From Symsagittifera roscoffensis (Eukaryota > Xenacoelomorpha > Acoela > Convolutidae): a DNA stretch of 64,000 nt. The DNA lies in the NCBI RefSeq assembly GCF_963678635.1, contig NC_087063.1, forward strand, positions 54,949,074 to 55,013,073, read 5' to 3'. The translations under genes and the position numbers were made by a program. The notes under the pieces were generated by a model that had not been told where the DNA came from, ran no database searches, and saw nothing but the letters and a program-made list of their open reading frames with translations. Each line of letters starts with the position of its first letter. The first letter of the stretch is position 1. Below, in pieces: positions 33,461 through 45,577 of this stretch.

Positions 33461-35191
33461 TGTAACAGTCGCCTACTTAACTCACATATGAGGTCAAAGA
33501 AAACTAGGCCACATAACCATTGGCTTTTGCTTTGGGGCAGTCGGATCTCTTGTTCTTTAGCGATGGGACACTTGGATCACTATCCCTCGTTTCACCACTT
33601 GAGCTCTAGTATTAAAAGATTCCCCAAAACCCAATCTTACTAACCAAATTTTTACCTATTAACCTGAAATTATGTCCCTTTATTAATCCGATCCAAGTCA
33701 AAACACGACTTGTTAGCAAGTGTTTTATGATCACCGATAAAAATAGATCGGAAAACGTAAAAAAAGTTCAGCGAGAAAAAATGATAAAAAACAGAAAGAT
33801 TAGTACACTCAAAATTCAAAGGCGACCAATGTCGTCTTTTCATTAAAAAAGTGTCTGGTATCTGACTGTCATGCGTTTTCCTCCCCCCTAGTAACGATAT
33901 TATGGGGTATTCTCCTTTCGGGTTCCACAAACTGTCTATTTCCGATCCCCACACCCAATCCGACCAAGTTACCTACCTTAATTCGATCTTAAGTTTGGAT
34001 ATCCTCGCGTTGCAACTCTTGCTCTGGGTCTAAAGATCAATCGATCCAGACTCTGGGTCTACTAATGTAACTAAATCGACGATACCGGTTGTATAGTTAC
34101 TATAATGTGTCCCCCTTTTTACAATTTGCAACCGCCACCTCCATCTTAACCAGCTCCCGTCTAACCTCCCCCTATCTAACCTCCCACTTGAGCCAAAAAT
34201 TACTCTAAGCGCGATGGGTGCTAAACCTCTCGAGAGAAAACCGTAGAACGTGTTTCCAAGCTCTGCTCAATTAAAAACATTTCCTCGAAGTTTCCAGGGT
34301 CAAAACAACCCGTATAGTTACTTTTTACTGATGTATTTCAATTGGATCAACCTAAATCTCTCCTTACCTCAACATAACAATATAAAACACACTCAAGATT
34401 TTTAAATTGGATACTCCTATACCGGTACACTCTCTAGAAGTGAGTAACTAAATCATTAAGTAACTCTAGAATAAATGGGGTAATCAAGTCTAACTGGAGG
34501 ATTTTTAAATGAACAGTTTTTGACTTGAGAAGTAAATTTTTCGGGCTGGACCAATGGGCAACTTCAGTTGTCCAACTTTCCACCGAAGATTCACTCTGGT
34601 TCTTTTTTGTTTTCTTCTCCACTTGCGATCACTCTGCCTTCTGTTAAGAATAAGACAGCTCTACTCCCGTACGATCTTATGTCTGGAAATTGCAAACAGC
34701 AATTTTCCGCAGCTTTTCAACTACTTTCCCGCGATTGTTCGGTTTTTCTGATCTTTTTTTCTGATACTTTATGTTGTCGCGAGAAACTTGAGCATGACAT
34801 GCTCAATTAGAGTATTTGAAAATTCCATCTCACCCCAAAAACATGTCTTTTGCGTTGCTCAAGGTCAAACTTCTAAATATGACCGACTGGCACATACTCC
34901 CCGGACCCAAGATCGATGTCCTCATCGCGTGTCGCCGCCAGTCAGTGAGCCCCCTCCATGTCAGTGCATCTCAATAAACAGTACCAGGGTCATTTACAGA
35001 AGTTTGCAGCAGATTCCAATTTTTATCTACACCCCAAAGTTCACAGCCATGCAAAATTATCACACTATCACTAAACAGCAATCAACGTCTGCATGCACCT
35101 GCACCCTGAATTTCCACTTTGCAAGCTAATGATTAAATTTTCTTTTGTCTTATCCAATCAGAAAACTGTCATGCAGCATTGTTCATACTCA
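33461..35191 (-). repeat. Putative 3' LTR of element B
   Basis: On the plus strand it begins TGTAACAGTCGCC directly after LINE-type flank and ends at 35191, just beside a purine tract (on the minus strand) that follows the end of ORF4. Its right part (about 34300-34690) matches 63590-64000 closely, including TATAGTTACTTTTTA and GTACGATCTTATGTCTGG, which are placed in the 5' LTR. A 740-bp inner part (33536-34280) recurs at 56990-57749 and 61727-62490. TG...CA ends are met on the minus strand as TGAGTATG...TGTTACA. Length about 1.73 kb. Confidence 0.5.
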
Positions 35192-35193
35192 AG

Positions 35194-35209
35194 CCCCTTT
35201 CCTTTCCCC
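35194..35209 (-). other. Putative polypurine tract of element B
   Basis: Minus strand GGGGAAAGGAAAGGGG lies 9 bp after the TGA of ORF4 and 2 bp before the proposed LTR start, the normal PPT place. Caution: a near-identical tract occurs at about 36284-36300 inside the duplicated ORF4 end, where it would encode Glu/Arg/Gly/Lys. Confidence 0.45.
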
Positions 35210-35218
35210 GCTCAAGAC

Positions 35219-37067
35219 TCAAGAATCCGACACTGAGCATCCTGCACACTTCGTGCTCCTCGCCCTTGAGGTGCTGGGCCCTGACAAATTCGACACTATA
35301 ATCTGCCTCAGCAGCTCTTCCTCATCGTCAGGGCTGATCACAATCTCTTCACAAGCCTTTAGTTGTTCGTAGGATCGCATCCATTCCTTCTGCTCTTGCA
35401 ATCTCTTAGCCTGGCTCGGCAAACCCTTCACCTTGGACTCCCTGTTCAAGCAAAAGGAGTTATGCAAGCTCAAACTCAGATTCTTTGCCAAGTCTTCCTC
35501 TAATATTGACTCCCTCGCCTTGGTATTATCTCTAGACACACTACCAACTCTCTTCCAACCCGTAGTGATTGCATTACGATGGGTCAGCAAGGGTCTCTTG
35601 GAGTCTTCCGGCCCTATCTCAGCCAGGAACTGTCGATATTCGTTATGATGCTTTTTCATGTGATCCTTCGTCACCGCATATAACCAAGATGTCAATGTCG
35701 CTCAAAAACACGGGAAGAACCTTATGCGGCTCCATAAGTGCCTGACCTCCATCGGTATAGCGAACGCTTTGCATGCAGTCTCAAACAACTCAAGTCTCCT
35801 GCTATAGTCAATAGCGTGTATCGACTCTGCTGTCGGTGTCTTCGACTCCCGATGTTTCGTCACGTTCTCTTCGATCCATCGCAACGCCAACATTGTACTC
35901 ACCACCAGGAGGGTCACCTTCTGCCGATGATCGGGTAACCCGATTGACCGAATTTCTTCCACGTCCCATACCAAGCAGAGGTTTGAGTGTTCCGGGTGCC
36001 ACACCGTCTGTGCCAGAAAATGGCATGGGCATGCCCCATGCGTGATATCGATGCTCCGGAGGTTGCGTTCTCCCGAAGCTTCCAGTAGAGGCTCCAATTC
36101 CATCATCTTCTCATGTGTCATATCACTCTCCTCCTGGGCTGGGGCACTGGTCATCGGCTTCCCGATTATGTTCTGCCTCTCAAAGTCACTCGTGTTTTCA
36201 TCTTTCAAGCTCAAAAGTTCTTCTCCCCAGATTTCACTCAAGTCATCTCTTTGTTCCCTTGGTACAGTTCCCAGGATCTTCCTCAAGTCCCTTTCCTTTC
36301 CCCGCTCAAGACTCAAGAATCCGACACTGAGCATCCTGCACACTTCGTGCTCCTCGCCCTTGAGGTGCTGGGCCAAGACGCATATAACCAAGACGTCAAA
36401 ATAGCTCGAAACCATGGGAAGAATCTTATGAGTCTCCAAACGTGCTTGACCTCGATAGGTATAGCGAATACTTTGCACGCAGTCTCAAACAACTCAAGCC
36501 TCCTGCTGTAATCAATAGCGTGTAACAATTCCGCTCTCGGTGCCTTCGACTCCCGATATTTCGTCACGTTTTCCTCGATCCATCGCAACGCCAGCATTGA
36601 ACTCACTACTAGGAGGCTGACCTTCTGTCGGTGATTGGGTAACCCAATTGACCGAACTTCCTCCACATCCCATACCAAGCAGAGTTTCGAGTGCTCCGGA
36701 TACCACACCGCCTGTGTCAGACAGAGGCACGGGCATTCCCCATATGTGAGGTTGATACTCCGAAGGTTGCGCTCTCCCGAAGCTTCCAGCAGAGGTTCTA
36801 GCTCCATCAATTTTTCGGGTGTCACATCGTTTTCCTCCAGGGCTGGGGTACTGTTCATTGGTTTCCCGATCGTGTTCTGCACCTGAAATCACTCGTGTTA
36901 TCGCCTTTCAAACTCAAGAGTTCCTCCCCCCAGATCTCACTCAAGTGTTCTCTCTGTTCCCCCGGTACAGCTCCCAGGATCTTTCTCAATAGTCTGTGAG
37001 ATTGATGCGACATTCGAGCTAGGCGTACGCACTTGGGTATCGAGAAGGAGTTTTCTATAGGCTTCAC
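35219..37067 (-). pseudogene. ORF4-B C-terminal region, duplicated
   Basis: Frames 37067-36855, 36882-36313, 36478-35702 and 35695-35219. One domain occurs twice: MELEPLLEASGERNLRSI, LCLVWDVEEVRSIGLPNHRQ, SMLALRWIEENVTKYRES and YSRRLELFETACKVFAIPIE recur about 1.1 kb apart with about 85-90% similarity. Both end near a shared GPSTSRARSTKCAGCSVSDS tail. The last frame (158 aa) is a charged helical C-terminus not repeated. The copies imply a tandem duplication of about 1.1 kb with later shifts. No known family is recognised. Confidence 0.55.
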
Positions 37068-37078
37068 TCACGGGAAAC

Positions 37079-40000
37079 CCCATCTCCGCCTCAAGACCAA
37101 TCGTCTACCCTTTGATGTGTTTCTGGGTTATTCGCAACGCCCCAGACCATGACTCCACGCTCAACGCTGTCACCAAGTGGTGCTCGTACTCTAGCATCTC
37201 CAGCGATTGCAAGCTGCACATCCTGGAGAAGAACCCCAACGTCGCTGCTATATTTACAGTAGGATTTGTGTAACACTCTTTTACTTCACTGTGATGTCAC
37301 CATACCAAATGGCTAAGCCTTCCTTCTGGAAGGACTGTATCTTGACACAGGATCTTCCATCGCAAGAATGCTCTCCACTTCCACACATCAGGTCCAGACA
37401 ACTACCGGGTTCCATCTTCTTCGATAATTTGTCTAGATTGCTCGTTTTTTCTTCCGACCCCTTACTATGGGGTAAGATCAGTTTGTGCGTCACATTCAGA
37501 TTCCCCAAGTCCTCATCCTTCGTTGGTGACAGTCTCACTCGCGCCGTGACTTCTTCAATCAAACTTGCGTGGGGATGTGGGCACCAGGAAATCCTCAGCA
37601 ACTTCCAAACCGTCCCCAAGTTCGTAAGCAGCATGCCATTTCCATTTCCCACCTCCAACTCCACCCTCTGATTCGAGCGCGGCACGCTAATTTTTTCTGG
37701 TATCTTATCAAGTGTCAGTCGTAGACTCCGCCTTTTCCTTTCTACTGGGTCAATCTCAATTATCTTCTCTGTCCAGAACTTCAACAACTCTGCCACTTCA
37801 TAATTCATATAGGCATTCCCGGCCTCTGAATCCCAGAAAGGGTTGTATGCTATCCCCATTACTCCAGACACATATTGATTTTCCGCCCGCTTTCTGGGTT
37901 TCGAGTAGTCTTCAGCTAGGGCTAAATTAAGATGCACGTCATGCCCCTCCTCGAACTTCTTGTTGTAGGACCACCGTATTTCATCGGAGAGTTCCTCCCT
38001 CCAGATCTCACTCAATTGTTCTCTTCGCTCCCCCGGTACAGCTCCCAGGATCTTTCTCAATAGTCTGTGCGATTGATGCGACATTCGAGCCAGGCGTACG
38101 CACTTGGGTATCGAGAAGTATTTTTCGATTTGTATCCTCTGACTGGATACCTCCACCATTGCCATGCGTAAAGGATAGTGGCTTCCACACAGGTTGGTCA
38201 TCACCGATCCCACTAGGGACATCGCATTCACTGGTAAACTATAGGATTCACTCACGGGAAACCCCATCTCCGCCTCAAGACCAATTTTCTACCCTCTGAT
38301 GTGTTTCTGGGTTATTTGCAACGCCCCAGACCATGACTCCACGCTCAACGCTGTCATCAAGTGGTGCTCGTACTCTAGCATCTCCAGCGATTGCAAGCTG
38401 CACATCCTGGAGAAGAACCCCAACGCCGCTGCTATATTTACAGTAGTATTCGTGTAACACTCCGCCACTATCTGTACTTCGCTCTTTTCCTTCTCTGTGA
38501 TGTCACCATACCAAATGGCTAAGCCTTCCTTCTGGAAGGACTGTATCTTGACACAGGATCGTCCATCGCAAGAATGCTCTCCACTTCCACACATCAGGTC
38601 CAGACAACTATCGGGTTCCATCTTCTTCGCTAATTTGTCTAGCTTGCTCGTTTTTTCTTCCGACCCCTTACTATGGGGTAAGATCAGTTTGTGCGTCACA
38701 TTCAGATTCCCCAAGTCCTCATCCTCCGTTGGTGACAGTCTCACTCGCTCCGTGACTTCTTCAATCAAACTTGCGTGGGGATGTGGGCACCAGGAAGGCC
38801 TCAGCAACTTCCAAACCGTCCCGAAGTTCGTAAGCAGCATGCCATTTCCATTTTCCACCTTCAACTCCACCCTCTCGTTCGAGCGCGGCACGCTAATTTT
38901 TTCTGGTATCTTATCAAGTGTCAGTCGTAGACTCCGCCTTTTCCTTTCGACTGGGTCAATCTCAATTATCTTCTCTGTCCAGAACTTCAACAACTCTGCC
39001 ACTTCATACTTCATGTAGGCGTTCCCGGCCTCTGAATCCCAGAAAGGGTTGTATGCTATCCCCATTACTCCAGACACATATTGATTTTCCGCCCGCTTTG
39101 TGGGTTTCGAGTAGTCTTCAGCTAGGGCTAAATTAAGATGCACGTCATGCCCCTCCTCGAACTTCTTGTAGAACCACCGTATTTCATCGAAGAGTTCCTC
39201 CCTCCAGATCTCACTCAATTGTTCTCTTTGTTCCCCCGGTACAGCTCCCAGGATCTTTCTCAATAGTCTGTGCGAGTGATGCGACATTCGAGCCAGGCGT
39301 ACGCACTTGGGTATCGAGAAGTATTTTTCGATTTGTATCCTCTGACTGGATACCTCCACCATTGCCATGCGTAAAGGATAGTGGCTTCCACACAGGTTGG
39401 TCATCACCGATCCCACTAGGGACATCGCGTTCACTGGTAAACTATAGGATTCACTCACGGGAAACCCCATCTCCGCCTCAAGACCAATTTTCTACCCTCT
39501 GATGTGTTTCTGGGTTATTTGCAACGCCCCAGACCATGACTCCACGCTCAACGCTGTCATCAAGTGGTGCTCGTACTCTAGCATCTCCAGCGATTGCAAG
39601 CTGCACATCCTGGAGAAGAACCCCAACGCCGCTGCTATATTTACAGTAGTATTCGTGTAACACTCCGCCACTATCTGTACTTCGCTCTTTTCCTTCTCTG
39701 TGATGTCACCATACCAAATGGCTAAGCCTTCCTTCTGGAAGGACTGTATCTTGACACAGGATCGTCCATCGCAAGAATGCTCTCCACTTCCACACATCAG
39801 GTCCAGACAACTATCGGGTTCCATCTTCTTCGCTAATTTGTCTAGCTTGCTCGTTTTTTCTTCCGACCCCTTACTATGGGGTAAGATCAGTTTGTGCGTC
39901 ACATTCAGATTCCCCAAGTCCTCATCCTCCGTTGGTGACAGTCTCACTCGCTCCGTGACTTCTTCAATCAAACATGCGTGGGGATGTGGGCACCAGGAAG

Positions 40001-42654
40001 GCCTCAGCAACTTCCAAACCGTCCCGAAGTTCGTAAGCAGCATGCCATTTCCATTTTCCACCTTCAACTCCACCCTCTCGTTCGAGCGCGGCACGCTAAT
40101 TTTTTCTGGTATCTTATCAAGTGTCAGTCGTAGACTCCGCCTTTTCCTTTCTACTGGGTCAATCTCAATTATCTTCTCTGTCCAGAACTTCAACAACTCT
40201 GCCACTTCATACTTCATGTAGGCGTTCCCGGCCTCTGAATCCCAGAAAGGGTTGTATGCTATCCCCATTACTCCAGACACATTCTGATAATCTGCCCGCT
40301 TTGTGGGTTTAGAGTAGTCTTCAGCTCGGGCTAAATTACTATGGGGTAAGATCAGTTTGTGCGTCACATTCAGATTCCCCAAGTCCTCATCCTTAGTTGG
40401 TGACAGTCTCACTCGCGCCGTGACTTCTTCAATCAAACTTGCGTGGGGATGTGGGCACCAGGAAATCCTCAGCAACTTCCAAACCGTCCCCAAGTTCGTA
40501 AGCAGCATGCCATTTCCATTTCCCACCTCCAACTCCACCCTCTGATTCGAGCGCGGCACGCTAATTTTTTCTGGTATCTTATCAAGTGTCAGTCGTAGAC
40601 TCCGCCTTTTCCTTTCTACTGGGTCAATCTCAATTATCTTCTCTGTCCAGAACTTCAACAACTCTGCCACTTCATAATTCATATAGGCATTCCCGGCCTC
40701 TGAATCCCAGAAAGGGTTGTATGCTATCCCCATTACTCCAGACACATATTGATTTTCCGCCCGCTTTGTGGGTTTCGAGTAGTCTTCAGCTAGGGCTAAA
40801 TTAAGATGCACGTCATGCCCCTCCTCGAACTTCTTGTTGTAGAACCACCGTATTTCATCGAAGAGTTCCTCCCTCCAGATCTCACTCAATTGTTCTCTTT
40901 GTTCCCCCGGTACAGCTCCCAGGATCTTTCTCAATAGTCTGTGCGAGTGATGCGACATTCGAGCCAGGCGTACGCACTTGGGTATCGAGAAGTATTTTTC
41001 GATTTGTATCCTCTGACTGGATACATCCACCATTGCCATGCGTAAAGGGTAGTGGCTTCCACACAGGTTGGTCATCACCGATCCCACTAGGGACATCGCG
41101 TTCACTGGTAAACTATAGGATTCACTCACGGGAAACCCCATCTCCGCCTCAAGACCAATTTTCTACCCTCTGATGTGTTTCTGGGTTATTTGCAACGCCC
41201 CAGACCATGACTCCACGCTCAACGCTGTCATCAAGTGGTGCTCGTACTCTAGCATCTCCAGCGATTGCAAGCTGCACATCCTGGAGAAGAACCCCAACGC
41301 CGCTGCTATATTTACAGTAGTATTCGTGTAACACTCCGCCACTATCTGTACTTCGCTCTTTTCCTTCTCTGTGATGTCACCATACCAAATGGCTAAGCCT
41401 TCCTTCTGGAAGGACTGTATCTTGACACAGGATCGTCCATCGCAAGAATGCTCTCCACTTCCACACATCAGGTCCAGACAACTATCGGGTTCCATCTTCT
41501 TCGCTAGTTTGTCTAGCTTGCTCGTTTTTTCTTCCGACCCCTTACTATGGGGTAAGATCAGATTGTGCGCCACATTCAGATTCCCCAAGTCCTCATCCTC
41601 CGTTGGTGACAGTCTCACTCGCTCCGTGACTTCTTCAATCAAACTTGCGTGGGGATGTGGGCACCAGGAAGGCCTCAGCAACTTCCAAACCATCCCGAAG
41701 TTCGTAAGCAGCATGCCATTTCCATTTTCCACCTTCAACTCCACCCTCTCGTTCGAGCGCGGCACGCTAATTTTTTCTGGTATCTTATCAAGTGTCAGTC
41801 GTAGACTCCGCCTTTTCCTTTCTACTGGGTCAGTCTCAATTATCTTCTCTGTCCAGAACTGCAACAACTCTGCCACTTCATACTTCATGTAGGCGTTCCC
41901 GGCCTCTGAATCCCAGAAAGGGTTGTATGCTATCCCCATTACTCCAGACACATTCTGATAATCTGCCCGCTTTGTGGGTTTCGAGTAGTCTTCAGCTCGG
42001 GCTAAATTACTATGGGGTAAGATCAGTTTGTGCGTCACATTCAGATTCCCCAAGTCCTCATCCTTCGTTGGTGACAGCCTCACTCGCGCCGTGACTTCTT
42101 CAATCAAACTTGCGTGGGGATGTGGGCACCAGGAAATCCTCAGCAACTTCCAAACCGTCCCCAAGTTCGTAAGCAGCATGCCATTTCCCTTTCCCACCTC
42201 CAACTCCATCCTCTCATTCGAGCGCGGCACTCTAATTTTTTCTGGTATCTTATCAAGTGTCAGTCGTAGACTCCGCCTTTTCCTTTCTACTGGGTCAATC
42301 TCAATTATCTTCTCTGTCCAGAACTTCAACAACTCTGCCACTTCATAATTCATATAGGCATTCCCGGCCTCTGAATCCCAGAAAGGGTTGTATGCTATCC
42401 CCATTACTCCAGACACATATTGATTTTCCGCCCGCTTTGTGGGTTTCGAGTAGTCTTCAGCTAGGGCTAAATTAAGATGCACGTCATGCCCCTCCTCGAA
42501 CTTCTTGTTGTAGAACCACCGTATTTCATCGAAGAGTTCCTCCCTCCAGATCTCACTCAATTGTTCTCTTTGTTCCCCCGGTACAGCTTCCAGGATCTTT
42601 CTCAATAGTCTGTGCGAGTGATGCGACATTCGAGCCAGGCGTACGCACTTGGGT
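37079..42654 (-). repeat. Tandem array of coding units in ORF4-B (units of about 1.18-1.67 kb)
   Basis: Four units read on the minus strand, each from MGFPVSESYSLPVNAMSLVG to ALQITQKHIRG and a TAG: 38267-37281 (328 aa, broken near its end), 39470-38289 (393 aa), 41141-39492 (549 aa) and 42629-41163 (488 aa, start in the gap). Unit starts at about 37086, 38267, 39470 and 41141. The two longer units contain an internal 156-residue direct duplication beginning LARAEDYSKPTKRADYQNVS. Units are nearly identical, so expansion is recent. Segments such as NPFWDSEAGNAYMNYEVAEL may be a distant copy of the WDPLFIGYSAAVFFHTCD block just upstream. The matching region of element A is not clearly identifiable. 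Function unknown. Confidence 0.8.
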
Positions 42655-42854
42655 NNNNNNNNNNNNNNNNNNNNNNNNNNNNNNNNNNNNNNNNNNNNNN
42701 NNNNNNNNNNNNNNNNNNNNNNNNNNNNNNNNNNNNNNNNNNNNNNNNNNNNNNNNNNNNNNNNNNNNNNNNNNNNNNNNNNNNNNNNNNNNNNNNNNNN
42801 NNNNNNNNNNNNNNNNNNNNNNNNNNNNNNNNNNNNNNNNNNNNNNNNNNNNNN
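42655..42854. other. Assembly gap of 200 N
   Basis: Exactly 200 N, which suggests a placeholder size. It sits at the edge of the near-identical tandem array, so unit number and the join to the upstream part of ORF4 are uncertain. Confidence 1.
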
Positions 42855-42937
42855 GGTGGGGAATTTGCCGGGTCCAGCTTCTTATACTCAGTGAGGGCTA
42901 CATATAGGGGACCTGCCGCATCAAGTTTTTTTCCCTC

Positions 42938-44135
42938 TTATCTCAGCTCTAGCTCCTCCAATCCGTATGGCGCTCGGTACTTCCTCGTGGCGAATTTCAT
43001 CTCATCTTTCAGAGCAATGAGTCCCTCCTCCACGATCATTCTTCCATCTTCCCAATTCGGCAGCTTGTTCTCCAGCTCAGCCTCCTCGAGCGTCCTCAAG
43101 ATGTCCCGGTCCTCGAAATTCGGGGGCATTGAGCCTCTCATCTTCTTTGCCCGCGTCGTACACGAGTTTATTCCGATGTCACATGTGTGGAAAAAAACTG
43201 CGGCTGAGTATCCAATAAACAAGGGATCCCAACCGTTCGTAAACTCTTTTTGCTGCTTTTCCACAGTGGCTCTTGCGTGTAGGGACGGGACTACCAAAGG
43301 GCTGTTCATCCCCAGGATCATTCTTCTGACCAACGGGAATTCAGGGACGGTAGTGGGTAGAGCCTCTCGCTCAAGTATCATTTCCAACTCCTTTTTCACC
43401 AGTTCAAAACTCCCTTTCCACGCCGAGATTCTCAAGACTTCTCCCTTGTCCCCTGTCACGGTGTTGCCCCCCATTCCCAAGTTGCCCCCCATTCCGCACT
43501 GCAGTTGTCCCTGGGATTTGAGCACCATCAGCTCTGGGTCCTTCACTTTCCCAAAGAGTACCGTGTCGCTCATCTGCGCTCTCAGCTCTTCTTGCCTGCA
43601 CCAGTTCAACGCTGTCACATCCAGAACACTTACTAGGCTCACGTGCACCACTGAATGCCGATATGCGCCACGAGCTGATCAGGAAAGGCGCATGTTACCG
43701 CCGTCCCGTAGATGCAGGTCACGACTTCTTCAAGCCCCCTAATCATCCCTAATGGGTCAGAGCTCATGGCCGAACACAAATCAGTCGAGAGAGGTATGCC
43801 TACATTCGCCTCCTTCAACACTTTTCTCGTCTTGGGATTTCTCTCCTCGCCCGACAGGTATCGATTCTGCCTCAGGAGGTACTCCACCATCAACGTATTC
43901 AGTCCGGCAGCACACTTGTATGAATAAGTTTCCACACTTGGGTGAGTACCAACGTTAAGTATCTGTCAATTCGGAGCGTTCCCACGCCCCTTCTGAACAT
44001 GTAAGCCGGGCCCATATTGAACAGATACCTAGTGTAGACCAAATACAGGGCCAGTAAGAGGTTAATGAGCATATTTAGTAATTCCTGCACGAACGCATCG
44101 AAGATTGTATTTCCCGCATAGAACACTCTGCCCAT
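42938..44135 (-). pseudogene. ORF4-B conserved block
   Basis: Frames 44135-43899 (78 aa), 43935-43639 (98 aa) and 43651-42938 (237 aa). They match element A 2930-1700 in order: LLLALYLVYTRYLF, GPAYMFRRGVGTLRIDRYLT, MVEYLLRQNRYLSGEE, SDPLGMIRGLEEVVTCIYG, VSLVSVLDVTALNWCRQEEL, then FTNGWDPLFIGYSAAVFFHT. In A the last segment is EGMEPRFISWNAAAAHTFDF. The 237-aa frame includes a Gly/Met-rich insert (GMGGNLGMGGN) absent from A. Two frameshifts separate the pieces. No known family. Confidence 0.6.
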
Positions 44136-44374
44136 GTAATTTTTCGCCCATTATGGGCTTAGTAATCTCAAGATTTTGTGGTTCTTTCTGGTCTTCAACT
44201 CGCCCTTTGCTTGCGCCATCCAGAACCCTCCAATGGTGACTTCATTGGGCGCTGTGAAAAACCCTCCCACTGTCATCTCCCTGTTTTCTGTCACTTCCAG
44301 CTGTCCCTCAAGAAACTCTCATATCTGTTTGATGAAAGGTGGAGCACTCCCCTCTCGTCTTGTCTGTGGCATTC

Positions 44375-45443
44375 TTAAGCCTTGGGGTCAGAAAAAGCCA
44401 TCTGCCTCTCTCTTGCGTTAAGCGGTATCCCATCGATTCCAACTGCTTCTCGGCCGCAGCCACATTTTTTCAGGTCCATGCTCCGAAACCACAGGCTGGC
44501 TGTTGGGTGGCTCATTACCGGGTGATCATCCCTTATCTCCGGATTGAACTTTAGTTGCCGAGCGAGATTCGACACTTCAAGACAGAGGACTTCATCCAGT
44601 ACAATCAGAACATCCGTCAATTCGTAGAATCCCACAAAAAGCATGAGACACATCTGCCCACGCCGGTGCCAACTCCGACTTAAGAAGTCTCAAGTTTACC
44701 GGCTTCAGCTTGCGATTGGAGGCAGCCATTAGTAACCGCCACGCGTTCCCTTCCGCTATCAAGATCAACATTGCATACACAAACTACAAGGCAGGCGGCA
44801 TACTCGCGTAGCCAGGGGACGTCGTAAATACCACCCTCGTCTTGAGTCCAAATCGAGATGCCACCGACTCTTGCACCTCGTTCATCGCGGCGAACAACGT
44901 CTGGATTGCTTCCCAGATTTTCTTGGGTGTTGGTGTTTCACCTCTCAGGTGCAGGTGGTCGTTCATTCCTGCAAATAGTAACAATTCAGGCTCGCAAGGC
45001 GTCTCCGACTTAATAGCCATCTGATTCAGCTCCGCCCCAGGCAGCAGATACACCAAGGTCTCTGGCCGGAATAACTTCGGCGACGTCCCCTCGAAGTCCG
45101 AACCCGCCACGATGATCACCCTCGCTGCTCCTGGATCCGATCGAACATATACTGCCAACGTTTTGGCCAACTGCGAGGTTCCACGGGGCTAACCATATCT
45201 TGGATCTTCGGCCAGCTTTTGAAGCCCATATGCGGCATCTGGGAGCTCCATGTCTTTCGGCTCAAGCAGCTTCTCCACCACTCTCAGCTGTGCGTGAGTC
45301 GCTACCCTGATTCTGGCTATACTCTTTCGTTGCTTGCGAGGTTCCACTATGAGTTTTGGACTCCCCAATTGCTTGAGGGACCTGTATTTGACTGGTCTCT
45401 TTATCGACATCTGCGGAATCCCAGTTAAGTCTGCTGTCTCCAA
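44375..45443 (-). pseudogene. ORF4-B SGNH-like domain 2 (divergent)
   Basis: Frame 45443-45189 is a basic linker. Frame 45170-44784 (128 aa) has ARVIIVAGSDFEGTSPKLF as a block-I-like strand, LLLFAGMNDHLHLRG as block III and TRVVFTTSPGYASMP. Frames 44780-44592 and 44653-44375 continue with SELAPAWADVSHA, VLIVLDEVLCLEVSNLARQL and DDHPVM, matching element A at 3500-3250. The AG-x-NDHL motif is kept in both elements while a GDS serine is not, so the domain keeps the fold signature but probably not hydrolase chemistry. Confidence 0.55.
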
Positions 45444-45577
45444 TATCTTGGTTCTTGAGAAATGTGCCTCGTGGGCCTTTAACCATTTTGTCCATGCAGT
45501 GGTGTCTACTCAAGTCTTCATGTGACACGTTCTTGAGCCCCAGGACTTCCGACAACTCCTGCCTGCATGCCAAGTTC

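Noticed and set aside
38497-39018. Repeated plus-strand 173-aa ORFs (also at 39700-40221 and 41371-41892)
   Set aside because: They are antisense to the minus-strand ORF4 units and repeat only because the DNA is tandemly duplicated. They have no domain, and the minus-strand frames are much longer.
42612-43742. Plus-strand 376-aa ORF
   Set aside because: It runs through the 200-N gap and is antisense to the conserved ORF4-B block.
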